From Lachnospira sp. UBA3790 (GTDB taxonomy: Bacteria; Bacillota; Clostridia; Lachnospirales; Lachnospiraceae), in the NCBI GenBank assembly GCA_002369135.1, contig DFEY01000003.1, forward strand, positions 335,268-399,267: a stretch of DNA of 64,000 bases. Reading direction: 5' to 3'. Both the position numbers and the translations under genes were made by a program. Within the stretch, counting starts at the first letter, position 1. Each line of letters starts with the position of its first letter. This document shows, piece by piece, positions 41,501 through 51,405 of this stretch. The notes under the pieces are model-generated. The model made no database searches. It was not told where the DNA came from and worked only from the letters and a program-made list of their open reading frames with translations.

Positions 41501-44500
41501 TTATTCATTTAATCTCTTATTTGCCGTAGCTAGCATTAGTTTAATTCTGTTTAACTGGTTAACTTCTGAAGCACCAGGGTCATAATCTACAGCCACGATA
41601 TTTGCCTCAGGGTTTAGTGCACGTATTCGTTTGATAACACCTTTACCTACAACGTGGTTAGGCAGACATGCAAATGGTTGTGTACATACAATGTTTGGAA
41701 CACCATCTTGAATCAAGTGAAGCATCTCACCTGTTAAGAACCATCCTTCACCAGTCTGGTTACCAACCGACACAATCTCTTGAGCCATCTTACTCATCTC
41801 CCAAATATCAGAAGTAGGAGTGAAGTGTTTACTCTTGATAAGTGCTTTTTTAGCAGTGCCTCGCATCCACTCAACTGCTTTAATAGCAAGGTTGTTTATT
41901 AGCACGCCCTTCTTATTAAAGCCAAGTTTTTCAAACTTGTATTTAGCGTTTCTAAATCCATATAGGAAGAAGTCTACTAAGTCAGGCATTACAGCTTCAG
42001 CGCCTTCTTCTTCTAAAAGTTTAACCAAGTCATTGTTAGCAGTAGGAGAGAACTTAACCAAAATCTCACCGACGATACCAACTCTAGGTTTCTTAATATC
42101 TTTGACAGGGATAGCGTCAAACTCTTCGACAATCTTTTTCATATTCTTTCTGAAACGTCTAATACCAAACTTGTTATCAGAAAGTTCTTTGATGATTTTT
42201 TCTTCCCATTTCTTGTGAAGAGCATCAGTCTCGCCTTTGTTTACCTCGTAAGGTCTTGTTCTATAAACTACACGCATAAATAAGTCGCCATATAAACCAG
42301 CTTGAAGAACTTTCACACCAAACTTAGGAGTGATCTTAAATCCACTGTTTTTCTCTAGACCCTGAAGGTTTAGTGAGATAACAGGAATCTGTTCCATACC
42401 AGCCTTCTTCAAAGCACGTCTTATAAATCCAATGTAGTTAGTAGCTCTACATCCACCACCAGTCTGAGTGATGATAAGAGCAGTTTTATCTAAATCATAT
42501 TTACCTGATTGCAAAGCTTCCATCATCTGACCGACAACGATAAGAGATGGATAACATGCATCGTTATTTACATACTTAAGTCCCATATCAATACATGAGC
42601 GCTCACTATCTAATACTTCTAAGTTGTAACCACATGAATTGATAGCAGCCTCTAACATACCGAAGTGGATAGGACTCATCTGAGGACAAAGAATTGTATA
42701 TTTGTCGTCAAACATTTCCTTAGTAAACTCAACCTTTTCGATAGCAGAAGACTTAATAAATCTTTGATAGTTAAGTTCGCTACGCTCACGAATAGCAGCT
42801 AGCAATGAACGAACTCTGATTCTTGCTGCACCAAGGTTGTTAACTTCGTCTATCTTTAGAACTGTGTAAACTTTATCTGAACCTGTCAAAATATCGCTTA
42901 CACAGTCTGTAGTAACCGCATCCAAACCGCAGCCAAAGGAGAAGAGCTGAATTAAATCTAAATCTTCTCGTTTCTTAACTACGTCAGCAGCTTTATATAG
43001 TCTAGAGTGATACATCCATTGGTCTGAAACTATAAGAGGTCTTTCAACTTCACCTAGGTGAGCAACTGAGTCCTCAGTAAGTACTGCAAGACCGTATGAA
43101 TTAATCATCTCTGGAATACCATGGTTGATTTCTGGATCCACGTGATATGGACGACCAGCTAATACGATACCGTGAAGATTGTTCTTCTCAATATACCTAA
43201 GGGTTTCTTCACCCTTACGCATCATATCTTGTCTAGAGTCAATTAGTTCAGCCCAACCCTTTTCTACAGCCTTCTTAATTTCCTCTGCGTCAATACCAAA
43301 GTCAGTAGTAAAGATATCAACCAAACGCTCTGATAGAACTTCCTGGTTAGAGAAAGCCATAAAAGCGTTTAGGAAATTGATGTCAGGGTTTTCTAATTCC
43401 TCTACATTATTCTTAATATTCTCAGCATAAGACGTAACCATTGGACAGTTGTAGTGGTTGTTAGCATCCGGTGTCTCATCACGCTCGTATGGAATACAAG
43501 GGTAGAAGATAAACTTACATCCCTCGTCCAGTAACCATTTAATATGTCCGTGTGTTAACTTAGCTGGATAACACTCAGATTCACTTGGGATTGATTCGAT
43601 ACCAAGTTCGTAAATCTTGTGTGAAGACTCTGGAGAAAGCTTAACGCTAAATCCGAGTTCTTTGAAGAAGACTGCCCAGAATGGGAAGTTCTCATACATA
43701 TTCAAAACTCTAGGAATTCCAACTACACCACGTGGGGCTTCGTTCTCATCTAGAGGTTCGTAGTCAAACATTCTGTGGAACTTATATTCAAACAAGTTAG
43801 GAATCTGTTCCTTGTTTTTGACACCGCCAATACCTTTCTCGCATCGGTTACCACTGATGAATTTACGTCCATCAGAGAACATATTGATTGTAAGTAGACA
43901 TGAGTTTGTACATCCCTTACATCTTGTCATTGAAGTCTTGTAAGAAAACTCATTAATCTGATTGATAGAAAGCATAGTAGTTTCCTGACCATCATATCTT
44001 TCTCTTGCAATCAAGGCTGCGCCAAAGGCACCCATAATACCAGCAATGTCTGGACGAATAGCTTGTGTACCAGCTATCTTTTCAAAACTTCTTAAGACTG
44101 CGTCGTTGTAGAAAGTACCACCTTGTACCACAATCTTATCTCCAAGGTCAGAAGCGTCTGAAATTTTGATAACTTTATACAAAGCATTCTTTATAACTGA
44201 GTAAGCAAGACCAGAAGAAATATCAGCGACAGTAGCGCCTTCTTTCTGTGCCTGCTTAACGTTTGAATTCATAAATACTGTACATCTTGTTCCAAGGTCT
44301 GTTGGGTTTGGAGCAAACAATGCTTCTTTGGCGAAGTCCTCTACAGAATAACTTAGAGAGTTCGCAAAAGTCTCGATAAATGAACCGCAACCAGAAGAAC
44401 AAGCTTCGTTAAGTTGAACTGAGTCAATAGTCTTGTTCTTGATTTTGATGCACTTCATATCTTGTCCACCAATATCTAAGATACAATCTACGTCCGGTTC

Positions 44501-45736
44501 AAAGAAAGCAGCTGCATAGTAGTGAGCAACAGTTTCAACCTCTCCCTCATCTAGAAGAAGAGCAGCTTTAATTAAAGCTTCACCGTAACCAGTTGAACAA
44601 CTACGAACGATCTCAGCGCCCTCTGGCAATATCTTATAAATATCTTTGATAGCATTAATTATTGTTTGAAGAGGGTTACCTTCGTTACTTGAATAGAATG
44701 AGTAAAGAAGTGTACCATCTTCAGCCACAACAGCGGCCTTTGTAGTAGTAGAACCAGAGTCAATTCCCAAGAAACATTTGCCCTTGTAAGATGCAAGGTC
44801 AGCCTTTTTAACATTAGCTTTTTCATGACGAGTCTTGAACTCTTCATACTGTTCCTTAGAGTCAAACAAAGGATCCATACGTTTGATTTCCATAGACATC
44901 TGGATACCTTCAGACAACTGTTTATAAAGTTCTCCGATTTCTACAGCCACGTCGTCTTTATGATTCATAGCAGCACCAGTAGCGGCAAACAAGTGTGAGT
45001 GCTCTGGAGCTACAATATGTTCATCGTCTAAGTTAAGTGTTCTGATAAATGCGTTTTTAAGTTCAGGTAGGAAGTGAAGTGGGCCACCGAGGAATGCAAC
45101 AGTACCTCTAATTGGTTTACCACAAGCCAAACCTGAAATAGTCTGATTAACTACCGCCTGGAAAATAGAAGCAGCTAAGTCTTCCTTTGTCGCTCCCTCG
45201 TTGATAAGTGGCTGAATATCAGTCTTAGCAAACACACCACATCTAGCAGCGATAGCATATATTGATTTGTAATTTTTTGCATAATCATTAAGACCTGATG
45301 CATCAGTCTGAAGCAAAGATGCCATCTGGTCAATAAAAGAACCTGTACCACCGGCACAGATACCATTCATTCTCTGTTCAACACCGTTTGTGAAGTAGAT
45401 GATCTTTGCATCCTCACCACCAAGCTCGATAGCTACGTCAGTTTGTGGTGCGTAATCCTCCAAAGCAGTAGAAACAGCTACCACCTCTTGCACAAAAGGC
45501 ACATTTAAATGCTCTGACAAAGCAAGCCCACCTGAACCAGTAATCATAGGAGAGAGTGTAACTTCACCCAACTTTTCCTTAGCTTCCTTTAAAAGCTCCG
45601 CCAAAGTCTCCTGAATATTAGCAAAGTGTCTCTTGTAGTCAGAGAATAATATTTCGTTGTTTTCATCAAGAATTGCAATTTTTACAGTAGTAGAACCGAT
45701 ATCAATTCCTAAACTGTAAGTCTTATTATTGCTCAT
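41501..45736 (-). CDS. BadF/HgdC-type 2-hydroxyacyl-CoA dehydratase activator-like protein, double ATPase
   Basis: A 1411-residue cytoplasmic protein. Two BadF/BadG ATPase (ASKHA) domains are followed by a dehydratase-like region. The first, about 1-270, has GIDIGSTTVK, GGEDAKI and GICAGGTGSF. The second, about 320-590, has GIDSGSTTTK, GGQDMKC and the cluster cysteines in ACSSGCGSF. Next comes a cysteine-rich stretch (CKGCTNSC), and a C-terminal part resembles HgdB-type dehydratase subunits (CPQMSPIHFG). Activators use ATP to push an electron into the dehydratase; this large fused type is widespread in Clostridia but its reaction is not established. ATG 45736 has AGAGGG ahead; TTG 45751 spans that site. 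Confidence 0.88.
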   Translation of the reverse strand: MSNNKTYSLGIDIGSTTVKIAILDENNEILFSDYKRHFANIQETLAELLKEAKEKLGEVTLSPMITGSGGLALSEHLNVPFVQEVVAVSTALEDYAPQTDVAIELGGEDAKIIYFTNGVEQRMNGICAGGTGSFIDQMASLLQTDASGLNDYAKNYKSIYAIAARCGVFAKTDIQPLINEGATKEDLAASIFQAVVNQTISGLACGKPIRGTVAFLGGPLHFLPELKNAFIRTLNLDDEHIVAPEHSHLFAATGAAMNHKDDVAVEIGELYKQLSEGIQMSMEIKRMDPLFDSKEQYEEFKTRHEKANVKKADLASYKGKCFLGIDSGSTTTKAAVVAEDGTLLYSFYSSNEGNPLQTIINAIKDIYKILPEGAEIVRSCSTGYGEALIKAALLLDEGEVETVAHYYAAAFFEPDVDCILDIGGQDMKCIKIKNKTIDSVQLNEACSSGCGSFIETFANSLSYSVEDFAKEALFAPNPTDLGTRCTVFMNSNVKQAQKEGATVADISSGLAYSVIKNALYKVIKISDASDLGDKIVVQGGTFYNDAVLRSFEKIAGTQAIRPDIAGIMGAFGAALIARERYDGQETTMLSINQINEFSYKTSMTRCKGCTNSCLLTINMFSDGRKFISGNRCEKGIGGVKNKEQIPNLFEYKFHRMFDYEPLDENEAPRGVVGIPRVLNMYENFPFWAVFFKELGFSVKLSPESSHKIYELGIESIPSESECYPAKLTHGHIKWLLDEGCKFIFYPCIPYERDETPDANNHYNCPMVTSYAENIKNNVEELENPDINFLNAFMAFSNQEVLSERLVDIFTTDFGIDAEEIKKAVEKGWAELIDSRQDMMRKGEETLRYIEKNNLHGIVLAGRPYHVDPEINHGIPEMINSYGLAVLTEDSVAHLGEVERPLIVSDQWMYHSRLYKAADVVKKREDLDLIQLFSFGCGLDAVTTDCVSDILTGSDKVYTVLKIDEVNNLGAARIRVRSLLAAIRERSELNYQRFIKSSAIEKVEFTKEMFDDKYTILCPQMSPIHFGMLEAAINSCGYNLEVLDSERSCIDMGLKYVNNDACYPSLIVVGQMMEALQSGKYDLDKTALIITQTGGGCRATNYIGFIRRALKKAGMEQIPVISLNLQGLEKNSGFKITPKFGVKVLQAGLYGDLFMRVVYRTRPYEVNKGETDALHKKWEEKIIKELSDNKFGIRRFRKNMKKIVEEFDAIPVKDIKKPRVGIVGEILVKFSPTANNDLVKLLEEEGAEAVMPDLVDFFLYGFRNAKYKFEKLGFNKKGVLINNLAIKAVEWMRGTAKKALIKSKHFTPTSDIWEMSKMAQEIVSVGNQTGEGWFLTGEMLHLIQDGVPNIVCTQPFACLPNHVVGKGVIKRIRALNPEANIVAVDYDPGASEVNQLNRIKLMLATANKRLNE

Positions 45737-45783
45737 AATTTTCCCTCTCAAGAACTAATAGTACTAGTGTCTAAAACGATAAA

Positions 45784-45812
45784 ATTATAGTACAAAACCC
45801 CTTAAAATTCAA
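45784..45812 (-). promoter_or_regulatory. Promoter of the activator-like gene
   Basis: On the minus strand TTGAAT (45807-45812), a 17-bp spacer and TATAAT (45784-45789). Confidence 0.7.
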
Positions 45813-45838
45813 CTACATTCATATAGTAAAAAGTTCGT

Positions 45839-45867
45839 TTGACAAACCATTTTTAAGTCTTTATACT
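45839..45867 (+). promoter_or_regulatory. Promoter of the 45.9-55.2 kb gene run
   Basis: TTGACA, a 17-bp spacer and TATACT, 32 bp before the rhomboid-like gene. The next eight genes have short gaps or overlaps and no obvious terminator, so this may drive the whole run. Confidence 0.75.
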
Positions 45868-45899
45868 TTAATATGGTTTAATATATATGGAGGATGAAA

Positions 45900-46823
45900 A
45901 TGGCTTCAAAGTTTGAACAAAAATTTGGAAAATACGCAATTAAAAACCTAACAATATATCTCATTGGCGGATATGTTCTAGGTTATTTGATTTACTTTTT
46001 TAATAAAGATTTATATGCAATGTTAACATTTAATCCATACGCGATAGTACATGGACAAGTATGGAGAATAATAACATGGGTTGTAACTATGCCAGAATCT
46101 TTAGGAATATTTACCATTATTATGCTATTCCTATATTATTCACTGGGAAGAACGCTAGAAAGAACTTGGGGTTCATACAGATATAATGTTTATTTGTTCT
46201 CAGGATTCTTATTCACAATAGTAGGAGCTTTTATTCTATACTTCATCCTATTATATTCAGGCATTCCTATTATGAATCAAGGTGTAGCGCTAAGCGGTGA
46301 AACTAGAGCAGTGGCTCTCGGACAAATTATTGCTATGTATACATCTACATACTATATAAATGCGTCCATCTTCTTAGCATTTGCAGCTACATACCCAGAT
46401 CAGGAATTGCTTTTATACTTTATCATTCCTATCAAAATCAAATGGCTAGGTTTGGTATATGTAATATTTATGGGTATTGAAGTCTTCACTACATTTAGAA
46501 GTCAGGGAATCATCTCTGGAATCTTAGTGTTGGCTATGATTATATTCTCGCTAATGAACTTCCTAATATATTTCTTCTTTACAAGAAAGAAGATGGGTAT
46601 TGGTGGAGTTACATTTAAACAGAGAAAAAGAAAAACTCAGTACAAGCAAAAAGTAAGCCAAGCACAAGCACATAGCACATACAAAAATGGTGCTAGACAT
46701 AAATGCGCAATCTGTGGAAGAACGGATTTAGATAATCCTAATCTTTCATTTAGATTCTGCTCAAAATGTAGTGGAAATAAAGAATACTGTGAAGATCATC
46801 TCTTCACACATGAACATAAATAA
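45900..46823 (+). CDS. Rhomboid-like membrane protein with C-terminal zinc ribbon, no serine-protease motif
   Basis: 308-residue-class membrane protein with about five to six helices, an HGQVWRIITW segment typical of rhomboid-like folds (the WR motif), but no GxSG and no partner His-rich helix. I therefore infer a catalytically dead rhomboid relative of the derlin/TMEM115 kind. A basic loop leads to a C-terminal cytoplasmic zinc ribbon with CAICG and CSKC plus YCEDHLFTHEH. ATG 45900 with GGAGG 6 nt upstream is chosen; ATG 45894 overlaps that site. Role unknown; perhaps a membrane adaptor. Confidence 0.7.
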   Translation: MASKFEQKFGKYAIKNLTIYLIGGYVLGYLIYFFNKDLYAMLTFNPYAIVHGQVWRIITWVVTMPESLGIFTIIMLFLYYSLGRTLERTWGSYRYNVYLFSGFLFTIVGAFILYFILLYSGIPIMNQGVALSGETRAVALGQIIAMYTSTYYINASIFLAFAATYPDQELLLYFIIPIKIKWLGLVYVIFMGIEVFTTFRSQGIISGILVLAMIIFSLMNFLIYFFFTRKKMGIGGVTFKQRKRKTQYKQKVSQAQAHSTYKNGARHKCAICGRTDLDNPNLSFRFCSKCSGNKEYCEDHLFTHEHK

Positions 46824-46834
46824 GAAGGAACAAT

Positions 46835-48331
46835 ATGGCACAAAATGAGTTTAAAAGATCAGCAGGAATATTGATGCCAGTCAGTAGCTTGCCATCACCA
46901 TATGGTATAGGTACTTTCGGCAGCAAAGCATATGAGTTTGTTGATCACCTAGAAGCAGCGGGTCAAAAGTATTGGCAGGTTTTGCCACTTGGACCAACTA
47001 GTTATGGTGACAGTCCATATGCATCTTTTTCTGCGTTCGCAGGCAATCCTTATTTCATCGATTTGGATTTCTTAATAGAAGAAGAACTAATCACAAAGGA
47101 CTTTGTCGAGAGCTTCAAATGGAATTTGGAAGATCAGTTTGTGGACTATGGATTGTTGTTTGAAAATCGCTATCAAGTACTTAGAGAGGCATTTGCCAAC
47201 AGCGACCATGCTAAGACTGAAGAGTTCAAAACATTTGTTAAGGAAAACGATTGGCTAGAAGACTATGCATTGTACCGTGCTTGTAAAACGCACTTTGAGC
47301 ATCAGTCATGGCAAGAGTGGCCAAAGGATATAAAGTCTAGAAAAAAAGAAGCACTCGCTAAGTATAAGAAAAAACTAAAGAAGGACATGGATTTTTACAA
47401 GTTCCTTCAGTTTAAATTCTTTGAGCAGTGGTATGCATTAAAAGAGTATGCCAACGACAAAGGAATAGAAATTATTGGAGATATTCCAGTATACGTAGCC
47501 ATGGACTCTGCTGAAGTTTGGGCTAGTCCTAAACAATTCAAGTTAAATAAAGACTTGAAGGCAGATGTAGTTTCAGGAGTTCCACCAGATATCTTTTCAG
47601 AGTTTGGTCAGAAGTGGGGCAATCCACTTTATGACTGGGCAAAGATGGAAAAAGATGACTTCAAATGGTGGAGAAGACGAATGGGCTTTATGGCCAAGAT
47701 GTATGACGTCATTCGAATTGACCACTTCTTGGGATTAGTTAAATATTATTCTATCCCCGCAGAAGATGGAAATGCTGTTAATGGTAAATACTTAAAAGGC
47801 CCTGGCATGAAACTTATCAAGGCATTTAACGAGTCAGTGGGTGATAAGAAAATTATTGCCGAGGACTTGGGCGTAGAAATGCCAGAAGCTAAAAAGGTTA
47901 TTGAAAAGTCAGGCTATCCATCGATGAAGGTATTAGAGTTTGCCTTTGACGGCGACAGAAAGAACCCTCACCTACCATTTAACTACAATTCAAATATGGT
48001 AGTGTACGGTGGAACACACGATAATGATACTTTAGTTGGATACTTTAGCGATTTGCAGTGGTGGGAGCTCGAGTATGTGAGAGAGTTTATTGGAGATTCT
48101 CACGCATCAGTTGAGCAAATTGTTGATCATATGTTTAGAGAAGCGTACAAGAGTGTAGCTAACTTAGTTATATTCCAGATGCAGGATGTTCTAAAGATTG
48201 ACTCTAAGGGCAGAATGAATGTGCCATCTACTCTAGGTACAAACTGGAGATGGCGTATGACAGACAGTGAGTTTACACCAGAGCATATGAGATACTTAAG
48301 ATATATGTCAGATATTTATGGAAGATTATAG
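46835..48331 (+). CDS. malQ: 4-alpha-glucanotransferase (amylomaltase)
   Basis: GH77 enzyme of 498 residues that moves alpha-1,4-glucan segments between chains in maltodextrin or glycogen use. It opens with the family's SLPSPYGIGTFG, and the catalytic residues are the Asp in VIRIDHFLG (nucleophile), the Glu in IIAEDLG (acid/base) and the Asp of GTHDNDT. Other maltodextrin genes are absent, so it stands alone among amino-acid genes. A ribosome site AGAAGGA precedes the ATG. Confidence 0.96.
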   Translation: MAQNEFKRSAGILMPVSSLPSPYGIGTFGSKAYEFVDHLEAAGQKYWQVLPLGPTSYGDSPYASFSAFAGNPYFIDLDFLIEEELITKDFVESFKWNLEDQFVDYGLLFENRYQVLREAFANSDHAKTEEFKTFVKENDWLEDYALYRACKTHFEHQSWQEWPKDIKSRKKEALAKYKKKLKKDMDFYKFLQFKFFEQWYALKEYANDKGIEIIGDIPVYVAMDSAEVWASPKQFKLNKDLKADVVSGVPPDIFSEFGQKWGNPLYDWAKMEKDDFKWWRRRMGFMAKMYDVIRIDHFLGLVKYYSIPAEDGNAVNGKYLKGPGMKLIKAFNESVGDKKIIAEDLGVEMPEAKKVIEKSGYPSMKVLEFAFDGDRKNPHLPFNYNSNMVVYGGTHDNDTLVGYFSDLQWWELEYVREFIGDSHASVEQIVDHMFREAYKSVANLVIFQMQDVLKIDSKGRMNVPSTLGTNWRWRMTDSEFTPEHMRYLRYMSDIYGRL

Positions 48332-48348
48332 ATAGAGAGGAAACATTA

Positions 48349-49605
48349 ATGGAAAAGAAACCGTTTGTAACACTTGAGCAGTTACAAGAAATAGAAAAAA
48401 CATATCCTACACCTTTTCACATTTATGATGAGAAAGGGTTTATGGAAAATGCCAGAAAAGTGAATGAGGCATTCGCCTGGAACAAAGGCTTTAGAGAGTA
48501 CTTTGCGGTAAAGGCTACACCAAACCCATTCATTATTCAAAAACTTAAAGAAGTGGGATGCGGAGTGGACTGTTCATCTGAGACAGAACTTATGATAGCA
48601 GAAAAGCTAGGTTTCCACGGCGATGAAATTATGTATTCATCTAACGAGACTCCTGCGGGAGAGTTTAGATACTGTAATGCTCTAGGTGGAATCATTAACT
48701 TAGATGACATTACTTTAATAGAAGATATGGAGGCAGAGTGCGGCATTCCAGAGACTGTATGCTGTAGATATAATCCAGGTGGAGTTTATGAAGTTTGCAA
48801 CGGCATTATGGACAACCCTGGCGATGCTAAATACGGAATGACTCCAAACCAGATAGTTGATGCGTTTAAGATTCTAAAAGAGAAGGGCGTTAAGCACTTT
48901 GGCGTACACGCATTCCTTGCTAGTAACACAGTAACAAATGATTATTACCCAATGCTTGCTAGAGATATTTTTAAACTAGCAGTTGACCTTAAGAACGAGT
49001 GCGGTGTTCATATCGCATTTGTAAATCTATCAGGCGGTGTTGGAATTCCATATACACCAGAGCAGGAGCCAAACGACATAATGGCTATAGGCGAGGGTGT
49101 TAGACAAGTATACGAAGAAATTCTAGTTCCAGAAGGAATGGATGATGTTGCAATCTACACTGAGATGGGACGTTTTATGATGGGTCCATATGGTGCGCTT
49201 GTAACAAAGGCAGTTCACGAGAAACACATCTACAAAGAATACATTGGTGTGGATGCTTGTGCTGTAAACCTAATGCGTCCAGCTATGTACAATGCATATC
49301 ATCACATAACTGTTATGGGCAAAGAAGATGCACCGGCTAATCACGAATATGACATAGTTGGTTCACTTTGCGAGAACAATGACAAATTCTGTGTGGATAG
49401 AAGACTTCCAAAAATAGAAAAGGGAGACTTCATTTATATTCACGATACAGGTGCACATGGCTTCGCAATGGGTTATAATTATAATGGAAGACTAAAAAGT
49501 GCGGAGTTGCTTCTAAAGAAGGATGGATCTGTTGAATTAATTCGCAGAGCTGAGACTCCAGAAGATTATTTTGCGACATTTGATTTTTCAGACATTATGA
49601 AATAG
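48349..49605 (+). CDS. lysA: Diaminopimelate decarboxylase
   Basis: PLP enzyme of the alanine-racemase fold that makes lysine. The 418-residue chain has the PLP lysine in YFAVKATPNP, the glycine/phosphate region SGGVGI, TEMGRFMMGP in place of the more usual EPGR, and the C-terminal SLCENNDKFC catalytic cysteine region. The related family of carboxynorspermidine decarboxylases was considered, but overall pattern and length fit LysA. The rest of the lysine genes in the window (dapAB) are 27 kb away. Confidence 0.92.
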   Translation: MEKKPFVTLEQLQEIEKTYPTPFHIYDEKGFMENARKVNEAFAWNKGFREYFAVKATPNPFIIQKLKEVGCGVDCSSETELMIAEKLGFHGDEIMYSSNETPAGEFRYCNALGGIINLDDITLIEDMEAECGIPETVCCRYNPGGVYEVCNGIMDNPGDAKYGMTPNQIVDAFKILKEKGVKHFGVHAFLASNTVTNDYYPMLARDIFKLAVDLKNECGVHIAFVNLSGGVGIPYTPEQEPNDIMAIGEGVRQVYEEILVPEGMDDVAIYTEMGRFMMGPYGALVTKAVHEKHIYKEYIGVDACAVNLMRPAMYNAYHHITVMGKEDAPANHEYDIVGSLCENNDKFCVDRRLPKIEKGDFIYIHDTGAHGFAMGYNYNGRLKSAELLLKKDGSVELIRRAETPEDYFATFDFSDIMK

Positions 49606-49614
49606 GAAAGCATT

Positions 49615-49965
49615 ATGGAATGGTATTATGATTTGTATCTTGGCGAAAAGATAGCTAAGAAAAAGAACAAAATCATATATAAGATTAAGGACGGCAAATT
49701 CACACCAAGTACCTATGTGATTGCTTTGCCGCGCAATGATCGTGACGTTTTAGAAACATTCCCTGTGGAAGTTTTAAAGCAGCAATATTATAAGAGACAA
49801 GATTTATTTATAATCGGTCTCGCCAAAGGAAACGAAGAGGCAAACAAATTAATGCTAGATATAATAATTGAATGCTACCGAGAGACAGACACAGTAAACG
49901 TGAAAGACTTTATATTAGATAGAGAAGAAAAGAAAAATGAGATTAGAGTTATTAAGTACAGATAA
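49615..49965 (+). CDS. Small conserved-looking protein of unknown function
   Basis: 116 residues, soluble, Lys- and Glu-rich, with no signal or membrane segment. It begins MEWYYDLYLGEKI and ends in a charged helix. AGGAAAG precedes the ATG. It sits between lysA and the DUF2953 gene with 9-16 bp gaps, so it belongs to the same transcript. I do not recognise it; a role with the neighbouring sporulation-linked pair is only a guess. Confidence 0.7.
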   Translation: MEWYYDLYLGEKIAKKKNKIIYKIKDGKFTPSTYVIALPRNDRDVLETFPVEVLKQQYYKRQDLFIIGLAKGNEEANKLMLDIIIECYRETDTVNVKDFILDREEKKNEIRVIKYR

Positions 49966-49981
49966 GGAACAGCAGTATTAG

Positions 49982-51013
49982 ATGTTAAGCGTTTTATTAT
50001 TAATATTAAAAATAATAGGAATAATATTACTGGTAATTCTAGGATTAGTATTGCTCGTTTTATTTGTGCCAATTTGTTATAGAGGTGATGTTCACTATAG
50101 TTATGATGACTTTAATACTCACTTCAAAGTCCATTGGCTGTTCTTCCCAGTTAGGTTTTTACTTTCATACGAGAATGACGAATTAAAACAGGAACTGAGA
50201 ATTTTTGGATTTAATGTATTGAAGGAAAAGAAAGAAAAGCCAAAAGATGAGTATGAACCACCGCTAGCTGATGTTTCATACGAAAATGAATTAGAACTAG
50301 AAGCCATCTACGGCAAAGAAAAAGATGAAGAATTGATAGACTTAGTAGATGGAGAATCAGATTTTAGCGAAAGCGAAATGCTAGATCCTAAGTTTACATC
50401 AGTAGAATATCCTGATGCTGAGATTCCAGATATAGAAAAAATAGATACTGGAATTAAAGAGAGCAGATGGCAAAGAATTAAGGTTAAGTTTAAAAGGAAA
50501 AAGAAAAAAGAAGATGAGAAACCTAAAATTCCTTTGTCGAGGAAGATTAAAGTGGTCGCTATTCGAACGAGGTCTAAGACACTAAGTTCAATTGCCCAAG
50601 CTGTTAAGGCGGCAGAAACGGCCATGAAAAAGATTCAGGCGATTGTAAATGAGATTAGGAAGTATATCGAATTTATTCAACGCAAATCAACTAAAAGAGC
50701 TTTTAAGAAGGCTATGAAGTTGGTTATAAAGGTTCTTAAACATATTTTCCCAAGAAAGATAAAGGGAAGAATAGATTTTGGTTTAGCCGAACCGCATTTG
50801 ACGGGACAAGCTCTAGGCGGAGTGGCTATTGCATACGATATGTTTCATATAGATCCTGAGGATGTTGAAACCTTTCCTCATTTTGAACAAGAAATGATAG
50901 ATGCTAGACTTGAATATAGAGGTCACATCTTTATATGCTTTTTAGTATTTAATGGAGTTAAATTTATACTTGATCCAGATACAGTGAAAACAATTAAGTT
51001 TTTTAAGAAATAG
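49982..51013 (+). CDS. DUF2953 protein (YtfI-like)
   Basis: 343 residues: one N-terminal membrane helix (about 5-30), then a conserved soluble part, a middle that is acidic then very basic (about 85-180), and a C-terminal DUF2953-type segment with GRIDFGLAEPHLTGQ. In Bacillus, ytfI of this family stands next to ytfJ, as here. The function of DUF2953 is not known. Likely a membrane-bound partner in sporulation. Confidence 0.78.
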   Translation: MLSVLLLILKIIGIILLVILGLVLLVLFVPICYRGDVHYSYDDFNTHFKVHWLFFPVRFLLSYENDELKQELRIFGFNVLKEKKEKPKDEYEPPLADVSYENELELEAIYGKEKDEELIDLVDGESDFSESEMLDPKFTSVEYPDAEIPDIEKIDTGIKESRWQRIKVKFKRKKKKEDEKPKIPLSRKIKVVAIRTRSKTLSSIAQAVKAAETAMKKIQAIVNEIRKYIEFIQRKSTKRAFKKAMKLVIKVLKHIFPRKIKGRIDFGLAEPHLTGQALGGVAIAYDMFHIDPEDVETFPHFEQEMIDARLEYRGHIFICFLVFNGVKFILDPDTVKTIKFFKK

Positions 51014-51024
51014 GAGGTCTCAAG

Positions 51025-51405
51025 ATGGCAGACAAAAACAAAAAAACTAGTGAAGAATTAGTTGAAGCTATGGAGCACTTTATCACAACTAAATCTGTGG
51101 TTGGTGAACCTATTAGAGTTGGAGATACTATCTTATTACCTTTGGCTGATGTGTCATTTGGTATGGGTATCGGAATGTTCTCTAAGGGCGAAAATGGTAC
51201 AGGTGGTGTAGGTGGTAAGATTACACCAAATGCTGTTTTAGTACTTAAGAAGGGCTCATCCAAAATTATCAGCGTGAAAGATGCTGATGGTATTTCAAAG
51301 ATTATCGATATGGTGCCTGACGTTGTCAACAAATTCGGCGACAAAGTAAGTGACAAATTCGGTAAAAAAGACAAAGATACTAATGTAGAAAATAAGGAAG
51401 ATTAA
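51025..51405 (+). CDS. ytfJ: GerW/YtfJ-family sporulation protein
   Basis: 126 residues with the typical core GEPIRVGDTILLPLADVSFG and a Gly-rich stretch (GENGTGGVGG), then a strand pair with TPNAVLVL. In Bacillus, YtfJ (GerW) is a spore coat/germination protein. Its presence supports a spore-forming lineage. Paired with DUF2953. The last base overlaps the metF start (TAATG). Confidence 0.9.
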   Translation: MADKNKKTSEELVEAMEHFITTKSVVGEPIRVGDTILLPLADVSFGMGIGMFSKGENGTGGVGGKITPNAVLVLKKGSSKIISVKDADGISKIIDMVPDVVNKFGDKVSDKFGKKDKDTNVENKED

